A DNA stretch of 64,000 nt, from contig LSRX01001371.1 in NCBI GenBank assembly GCA_001939145.1, positions 13,797 to 77,796 of the forward strand, given 5' to 3'. Origin of the DNA: Symbiodinium microadriaticum (Eukaryota; Sar; Dinophyceae; Suessiales; Symbiodiniaceae). A program made the translations under genes and the position numbers. Shown here one piece after another: positions 56,681 to 64,000 of this stretch (its first letter is position 1; each line of letters begins with the position of its first letter). The notes under the pieces were generated by a model. The model was not told the DNA's origin. It did no database searches and worked only from the letters and a program-made list of their open reading frames with translations.

Positions 56681-57104
56681 TAAGTCGTGCTTGAAACGCA
56701 CCGTCGGCCGGAACTGCTTGTCAGGCGGAGACACCCAAAGGAATTTTCAAGTTCGTCTTTGACCCGATGCCCCCTGGTCTGTCGGGTTCGGTTCAATGGA
56801 TTCTCTTTCTGCAGCTGAGGCGATGCTTCTTCAGATGCAAGGTAGGTAGCTCCCGTCGATGGAAACTGGCTGAGGTTTGAGACAGTCATCTGTGTTCTCA
56901 TCGTGATCAACTCCATTGTGATGTCGTTCGAAGCGCAACATGCAGCTGGGCTTTCGAACCGCTTGCTGCGTGTAGCAGCAAGCCTCCAACCCTTAGACTC
57001 AGACTACTGAATCCTGGGCCCTCGATGCTCAGCCCCAAGGCGCCTTAGGAGCTAGCTCGCATGCTGGATTATTGACGGAGTCTAGGGAATGCACAAAATC
57101 AAGA

Positions 57105-57480
57105 GATGGAGATGTTGTTGATGATGATGGTGATGATGATGGCACTGACGATTAACATGCCTGTAGCTTGCTGACCGTGATAACGACGGCGGCCGTCATC
57201 ATGACTATGCATATGGCTGCAAAACGTCGATGCGAACCTGTAATGGTGGTAAAGATGACGACGGTGGTGATGATGATGATGATGATGATGAGGATGAGGA
57301 TGACTATGAACGTAATGATGACGGTGACGCTGGTGACAGGCCCGCCGGCCACCACGATGCTGCCTTTTGACGAAGATGAGGATCATGGCGAACATGATGC
57401 TGAGCCCGACGCTGATGATGTTGATGGTGGTGATGACGGCAACGATGGCCATGACTCACCATGTCCATGATGTCCACCAT
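57105..57480. repeat. GAT trinucleotide tract
   Basis: Interrupted (GAT)n with GACGAC and GGTGAT variants; His- and Met-rich frames are repeat translations. Confidence 0.88.
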
Positions 57481-57879
57481 GGTCCAACGGATGTTGATGC
57501 TGCCTGTGGTGATGAGGTGGTCTGCGCTTCAAGCATGTGTCGCTGATCATGAAAGTAACCTTCCTCAAGGCATCCGGACTCGTACCATCGCGGCCTGCCT
57601 TTCGAATCACCGGCACCGACAAATTCCCCGGTCACAAGCCCACAATCACCTGAATGGAAATGTTGGGTAGAAGAGACGGTTGAGTGCCTCTTGCAGACAT
57701 GCCTGCTTCTAGGCGGGCCTCACGCTGGGCTACGACTTAGGCCAGCTGAGTTTTCTGTTCCTCCCCTGCACATGCATGCATTTGCATGTGTGATGCGCGT
57801 GCGCGGCAGGGTATGTGCACATAGATGCACCTGCTTGCCAACCTCATCACTGTCTACATCCTCCCAGTTTACAGCAGCA

Positions 57880-58160
57880 CTTATTTACTTATCACCTACC
57901 TATCTATGTATCTGTTTGTCTATCTATCTGCGTGTATCCATCTATGTGCCTATCTATCCACTCCAGCCTAGGTAGCTACCAATCGGTCGACTTATCCAAC
58001 TACCGTTTGAGACGTGCTTCTTCATGCTTGTTTGGACATGTTTCTACATGTGTGTATGTGTGTGTGTGTGTGCGTCTCTGTGTGTCTGTGTGCATGTGTG
58101 TGTGTGTGTGCGGCGCGCGCGTGTGTGTGTGTGTGTGTTTGTATGTATGTGTGTGTTCTT
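57880..58160. repeat. CTAT and GT simple repeats
   Basis: TATCTATC-type repeats (57890-57960) and (GT)n with CTCTGT interruptions (58045-58155). Confidence 0.9.
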
Positions 58161-58295
58161 GTTGTTCGGTAGATTTCAAAAAGCAGCGTTGACCTTTTGC
58201 CAGAGGGCTCCAAGCTTTCATTCTGACTTTTGGATGATGCAGCTGTGCAGGCAAAGCATCCACTCCTTTCCGCGTCGTGCTTTAATCGCCTCAAT

Positions 58296-58299
58296 CGTC

Positions 58300-58337
<38 letters not shown>

Positions 58338-58491
58338 TGTTGTAGACGTAGACGTAGACGTAGAAGTAGCAGGAGAAGTAGTAGTAGTAGTAGTAGTAGC
58401 AGCAGCAGCAGTAATTGTAGTTGTAGTAGTAGTCGTCGTGGTGGTGGTGGTAGTAGTAGTAGCAGCAGTGGTAGTGGTAGTAGTACTGCTA

Positions 58492-58537
<46 letters not shown>

Positions 58538-58636
58538 GCTACTACTATTACTACGACTACGACGACTATTACGACGACTACTACTACTACGACTATTACG
58601 ACGACGACTACTACTACTACTACTTTTACTACGACG

Positions 58637-58669
<33 letters not shown>

Positions 58670-58713
58670 TCCACTACCACCTACTGCTACCACTACCACT
58701 ACCACCACCACTG

Positions 58714-58745
<32 letters not shown>

Positions 58746-58754
58746 GCTGCTACT

Positions 58755-58791
<37 letters not shown>

Positions 58792-58855
58792 TACCACTGC
58801 TACTCCTACTCCTACTCCTACGCCTCGCCTACTGCTCCTGCTCCCACTGCTACTC

Positions 58856-58890
<35 letters not shown>

Positions 58891-59115
58891 GCTGCTGCTG
58901 ATGCTACCACTACCAGTACCACTACCGCTACCACGACCACGTGCCACTACCACTACTGCTACTACTGCTACTGCTACTAGTACTGCTGCTGTTGCTGCTG
59001 CTTCTGCTACTACTGCTGCTGCTGCTGCTACTACTACTACTACTACTTCTACTACTTCTACTACTACTACTACTACGACGACGACGACAACGACGACGGC
59101 GACTACTGCTACGAC
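58296..59115. repeat. Large GTA-then-TAC trinucleotide tract
   Basis: (AGT/GTA)n to about 58483, where GTAGTACTGC flips the repeat to (TAC)n; then TAC, GAC, CAC and CTG triplets to 59115. One of three places in the window where the array changes strand. Confidence 0.95.
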
Positions 59116-59607
59116 GAGTGCTACTACCAAGTCAGACAGAGAAAACCTTCATTTGCAGCAGTTAAAGTAGTGACAAGTAGTAATGGTAGCAGGATTCGGT
59201 AGCAGAAGCAGCAGCACCCGCAGCCGTGATACTGCAGCGAACACAGTCTAGTGTCAATAGCTAGAGTTCAACCTAACAGCCGGAACATGCAAGCAATCCT
59301 AGAGCAAAAGCAAGCAGAGAGTGAAGTGCCTCGACTCCTAAACTAGCGTCTTATGGAATTCTCAGCACAGACTAATCCAGCACGGTTGATGCGCTGCAAC
59401 AACAGCAGCCTCAGCAGCAACAAAAATAGTAACAACTCAGTTTGCTATTTTCTTGCGATAACCTTCGTCTCTTTGTAATCGGGCACTGTTCTCATGCATT
59501 GATGACAGTACCTTCTACTGACTGTACTCAATGCCATTGTCATGCCTTGGTGGTCTGCTGATTCTCCTACTATCATCAGCATGGCATGAATTGCTATGAT
59601 TCTGCAG

Positions 59608-62600
59608 CGTTCCGGAGGCATACGAACCTACAATGCTCCTGGGACGGAGCTGTGGCCGGGTGCAGCTGACGTCTTCGTGGCTTCTGCCGCTCATTCGCAT
59701 GTCTGGGATTTATCGGAGCCCATCGTCCAGGCGAGCTGAACAGAGAAACCATCTAAAAGCACCCTGCGAGGCAGGACCTGACCTCTTTCTTTGCGGTTTT
59801 GGCGGCTTTCAACTTTGATCCCTTCAGGAAAATGTGTTGCCGCAGTACCGATCGATGTGGATTTCCTTGCAGCATTTATATAGATGGCTTCAACCGATGA
59901 CCGCAAATTCTGCCAATGGGGGCGTCCGTGGGGTTTTGCATTTGGTAACAGCACGTATTGAAAGTGGCGAAGGGTCGACATGCCATCACAGTTGCGTACT
60001 TATGCTTGTGTCTCGGCAGGTGGAGCCCGTTGGGACAGTAGCTTAAGATGCTTCTTTCTAGAATCCAACATTGCAAGTGCCCGCAGTCTCTGTCCTGGCT
60101 GGCTAATGCTACAGCAGCAACGATATATCAGCGGCAATATACGAACGTTGCCAAACTGTGGGTAAGTCCCCGAAGCTGTGTTGACTGCATGTACACTATG
60201 CAGTAGCTGCCACTTAGGGTTTCTGACAGATCATCCAGAATTGATACCGGAATTCAGGAGTGGTTTTTCGGACCGATATTTGCCGCGGAGCTGATCTTGA
60301 AAGTCGTTCGGAGCTCAGTGTTTCTCAGGTTGGAGGTGAGGGGTGGCCAGACTGTTCCAAAGTTCCTGAATGGTTTTTAGTTTCCGCTTCTTGGGTCAAT
60401 GGGTACCTATTATGAAATCTGACTGAGGGCCTAGAATGAGCACAAAATATTTAGTGAAGGCGGCTTGCTCCTTGGACGTGCTGCGCTTTGGGGTTAAGAG
60501 CGGCAGTGCCCTGTCAAGGACAAGCCCATGTAGAGAGACTGTCAGACACCACATCCTGGGTCCGACAAGCAGTCAATCGTCCGAGTACTTGGGCTTGGCA
60601 CGAGTCAAGAAACGCAAAAGCCGGTCTGCTTTGCTGCATAGTGAGTGGTACAGGGTAGCGGCCAGTAGTGATGTTGTCACATCGCCCAGATTGGCATGAA
60701 GTGCCAGTTCCTGCGAGACTTCTGGAATTATTTCGACACCATTATGGCTCCTTGTCGGAAGTCGTACCCATTTCAACTCTTCGAGACTGGACGTTCAAGG
60801 TCCGGTCTAATTGCAGATCAAGGGCACCCTTTCTCGAATGGGTCTGAGTCCGCATGCCGTACTTCTTAACTTCGAAGGCTGCGTGAGTATCACGGTGGAT
60901 CCTGGAGACTTCGAAGGGTAGGGTTGACATTTGTCAGATGAAAGTCATTGGGCAAGCACCTTGGCAGTTCAAGCAAGTGCACTAGCAGTAGCAATGAATG
61001 TGTTGATTATTCCGGCTATGCAGCGGTCACAGGTTTGTTTGATTGGGATCCCTGAAGCCCCCCGCAGCAGCACAGAATGTAAGTTGGAAGGGTGACAAGA
61101 AGGACTCTGACTGGAACCAGAGAAAACCACCAATGCTTGAGGTTGTTGCATGGTTCGTCGACACCGTCTTCTCAGGCAGAACGTGGTGGGAATGCAGCAT
61201 CGTGACAATCAACAACGAATCTCGTGACTAGGGCAACACGGATCGGAAGCCCCGAACCCACGTTCTTCTTAGCCCACATCAGCGGGTCCTTGGAACTTGC
61301 ACCTGTGTTGGAGGACTTCTTCCCGTGGATCCTATGCTTTTGCGTCTTGCGCGGTTGGCCCGCCTCCTCCGCCTCATGCGCTTGGTGAGGAAGCTGAAGG
61401 GGTTCGACGCTGCTCGGAAGGTCACAGACTCCTTATGCAAGAGTCCACGGTCGACTCCACCTGGCAGCCCCTCCACGCCATCAAAATCTCCACTGGCACA
61501 CTCCCACGCGGTAGGAGTTCCAATGCATACTGTAGCCTCTTACAATTACAACACCTTGTGCAAGATTGCAAGAACAGTGTCAATGAGTAAAGCCCATGCG
61601 TTTTCCGAGATCGGAGATTCTGCGGCAGAATTTGGCAAAGCCGTCACGGTAGTCCAGTAGTTCATGTGATCCAGATGATGCCTGAAACTAGCACTTTCGA
61701 GCTTTAAAGCGCCTTTCCTTTCTTCTACTGCTGTGAAAATTCGCAAGAGAAGCGTATATGGAATAGTGCGTTCTGGATTTAGGACACATGCTAATGCGAC
61801 GCACAGGTACTACGGTAGCTTCAGCAGTATATGCTACTGGGAACTGGATGCTAGAGAGAAGCAAACCAGTGTGATTCCACATCAGACGTTGGCCCCAGTA
61901 TGCGGTGACGGCCTCAACCCGTTGAACTGTCCCAGTCGCCGACAACGGAAGCGGTATACAGTACCAGGCAGGAAGCTTGATGCGCACGCAGCAGCTGAAC
62001 GGAATTAGTTCCGTGGAGTCTGAGGCTCTCTACATACTTACCACCGCTCTCCGTGGCAGCGTGACAGCTCCTCCACTTGCACATTAAGAAGATTCCATCA
62101 AACTACCATGGCACGCTTGCCTGCCATGATGCATTGGCAGGGCAGCCGTTCTCAAGATCGTTGTCAAATTCATCGCTACCATGGCACCTTTATCATCCCC
62201 ACCGCCATTCTCATTATCATCGTCATCATCATCATAATCACATCATCGTTCTTCTTCGGCTGCATCACCGTCGACTTCGGTTCGGCACCGCCAGCATCAC
62301 CACGATCCCCAAAATCATCCTTCCATCATCGGTATGACCATCAGATTGAGTTTGCTTGTCATGTATTGCTCCGGCTTAATTTGTCATCCCTTGGTAGGTT
62401 CAGTGTTTTGGGACTTAAGGGCCGTGTTGTCGAGCGGCTTCTTGTCCAAAGGGTCCTTTGATCCTGTAAGTTCGACATAAAGGCCTGAGGATCCTAACCG
62501 GTGTCTTGATAGGCAGCCTCATCCGCTAAAGCCTTTGAGCACACCCAATCCAAGAGATGGTTAGCCAGTCCCGGATGCACACATGGACACAGAGCTCGCG

Positions 62601-63323
62601 AGCTCATTGTGAAACTGTACTACAACACCCTATCACCATGCTCGCAGCACTTGTGCTCAGGTTCTTTTATGGTCTTTCTTGATGCAACTTGGCAGCTCCG
62701 GATGAGGATGGGCTATGTAAATGTCCAGAAACATAACTGGCTGAACCACCTCGGCAACAATGCCGCCTTCCCGGTGTATTTGTCCAGCCGAGAGTAGAAT
62801 ACGTGTTGAACAACCCTGCGTCACTTCTGTCCATGCAAGTGCAAGCTGCCCGGGTCCATGCCTCATCCAAGGCTCTTCTTATTGCAGCTGATGTTTGCGC
62901 TCTTCTTGTGCCTTTGAGAATATCCAGGACGTCTGAAGAGAGGTGTTATGTTGGTGTGGTCGATCTGCACGATTCAGTAGCGTGGTTCAGTCACTTCCGT
63001 CTGTTTGCTGAGCGAGAGAGCATTGGGAATGGTCGGGATGATAATGGGACTGATGGGAACGGTGCACATCTTTCTTTCCATCGCAGTGACCCTTTTCTTT
63101 CATGGCCTTGCGTATGACCGGCATTGCCCGGCATCTCCTGGCTGAGTCCTGGCTACCGACTTGGTGAGCGCCTGTGGTTCTGAGGCAGAGGGTCGTCTCC
63201 GACTCGATCGAGTCGAACATCGCGAACCAGGTCTTGATGGCTGAAAGCAACGAGCTCTTCCTCTACTTTGGAACTTGCTCCAGGTGTTTGCTGACCATGT
63301 TCGATGCTCGTCCAAGACTAACT
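59608..63323 (+). CDS. Voltage-gated cation channel, partial multi-exon model
   Basis: Exons with matching phases: 59608-59730 (RTYNAPGTELWPGAADVF, GC donor), 59828-59973 (PQYRSMWISLQHLYRWLQ), 60062-60161 (GTAAGT donor) and 60258-60317 (EWFFGPIFAAELILKVVRSS, S2-like with the conserved E-L-x-L-K). From 60690: GMKCQFLRDFWNYFDTIM, the S2-S3 link and start of S3 (W-N-x-F-D). About 60971-61077: ALAVAMNVLIIPAMQ, likely the rest of S3, with a GTAAGT donor. About 61283-61420: RLARLARLLRLMRLVR, an S4 sensor with Arg at every third place. About 63185-63310: YFGTCSRCLLTMFDA, like the pore helix of protist ion-transport-domain channels. S1, S5 and S6 are not resolved and the joins after 60690 are tentative. 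The protein would pass cations across a membrane on depolarisation; selectivity cannot be read. The first three exons could be a separate gene. Confidence 0.6.
62180..62260. repeat. ATC/ATT-rich tract inside channel gene
   Basis: CATCATCGTCATCATCATC-type repeat in the long intron between the S4 and pore exons; an Ile-rich frame there mimics a membrane helix. Confidence 0.8.
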
Positions 63324-64000
63324 CACGTGGAAGTAGCAGATAGAGTCCGCAGCAGCAGCTTTCGTGCTGGTATGACGGTGTGCGGACTGGTGTTCGCTGA
63401 GCGGCTTAGACAAGCGCGATGCCGTGGACATGTTGCTTGCTTGTGCGAAGACTGTCAGTCAGATGGGACAGGAGAAACAGGCAAGCTGAAGCGGCAAAGG
63501 TAGCCTTGGTAGACGGCTAGCTTCTCGTTCGAACCAGCCTTGTGACATCAGAGTGTGGAGCAGAGGGCTTGCGAACTGAGTTGATCTGCTCGTTGACTCC
63601 CTGTGGGCACATCATCAAGGTTTCAGAAATCCGGAATGTCAACTTGCACTGCACCACAAGCCCTACAAGGCTGTAACAGTCAGGTTGCCAGAAGCCTGAT
63701 GTCCGAAGTAAACTCGAGCTTTGAGGCACCTGAGGGTTTAGCATTGCATCGAACTCGGGGATCGGCTTGTAGTTGCAGTGCCCAGCATTGACACATCAAG
63801 GAGATCACTCTTGGAAATTGGCCTCCAGTGGCACGGCATCCTGGCGGGATAACGGCTCAGCATCGTCTTCGCGGTCATCACTATCATTGCATCATCATGA
63901 TCACCGTTGCCCACAAAAGCAGCATCTCCAACACCAGCGTGAGTATGAGTGACACATCACCATCAATATTATCGGTCTACGCCAGAGAGGGGAGCAGTCG
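63324..64000. other. Right edge, expected to hold further channel exons
   Basis: No S6 or C-terminal exon could be identified. A frame at about 63697-63791 (RSLMSEVNSSFEAPEGLAL) is mildly protein-like. Confidence 0.3.

Overview
The window looks like nuclear DNA of a dinoflagellate, most likely of the Symbiodiniaceae type. This is inferred from three things. Exons are short and widely spaced. Introns begin with GT, GC or GA and end in AG, usually followed by G. Non-coding space is full of trinucleotide arrays (TAC/GTA, TGC, GTT, GAT) and AT or GT dinucleotide runs. No dinoflagellate spliced-leader sequence, rRNA or convincing tRNA was seen. Most long open frames are shadows of repeats or antisense mirrors of real exons, so coding calls rest on splice signals, phase agreement between exons and family motifs.

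Five loci can be given a function or fold with different confidence. (1) 2.15-4.46 kb (+): a SulP-type anion transporter whose C-terminus carries a STAS domain and a cyclic-nucleotide-binding-like domain; its N-terminus is not resolved. (2) 11.6-14.1 kb (+): a small dimeric alpha/beta-barrel (Dabb/ABM-like) protein in several exons. (3) 22.35-26.93 kb (+): an SGNH/GDSL-type esterase rebuilt from eight exons, with every catalytic block present and GT, GC and GA donors. (4) 32.08-32.25 kb (+): a glycine-rich exon faintly like the IFI6/ISG12 family. (5) 59.6-63.3 kb (+): a voltage-gated cation channel with S2, S3, S4 and pore-like exons, incomplete in the window.

Between them lie plausible exons of unrecognised genes, nearly all on the plus strand: about 4.8, 8.2, 16.2, 18.0-19.0, 20.5, 29.1, 30.1, 32.7, 36.5, 39.0, 40.5-42.2, 43.7, 45.7, 48.5-50.3, 51.3-52.4, 52.8 and 55.0-55.7 kb. 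A minus-strand exon at 55.8 kb faces the 55.0-55.7 kb plus-strand gene tail to tail.

The rest is repeats and unassigned intergenic or intronic sequence. The most notable is a roughly 1-kb element with inverted ends at 33.87-34.87 kb, with a second, left-truncated copy at 37.4-38.0 kb. A 510-base N gap (16729-17238) and three single N positions (31653, 37375, 56502) lie in repeats and look like assembly joins. There is no operon structure and no sign that these genes share a pathway.
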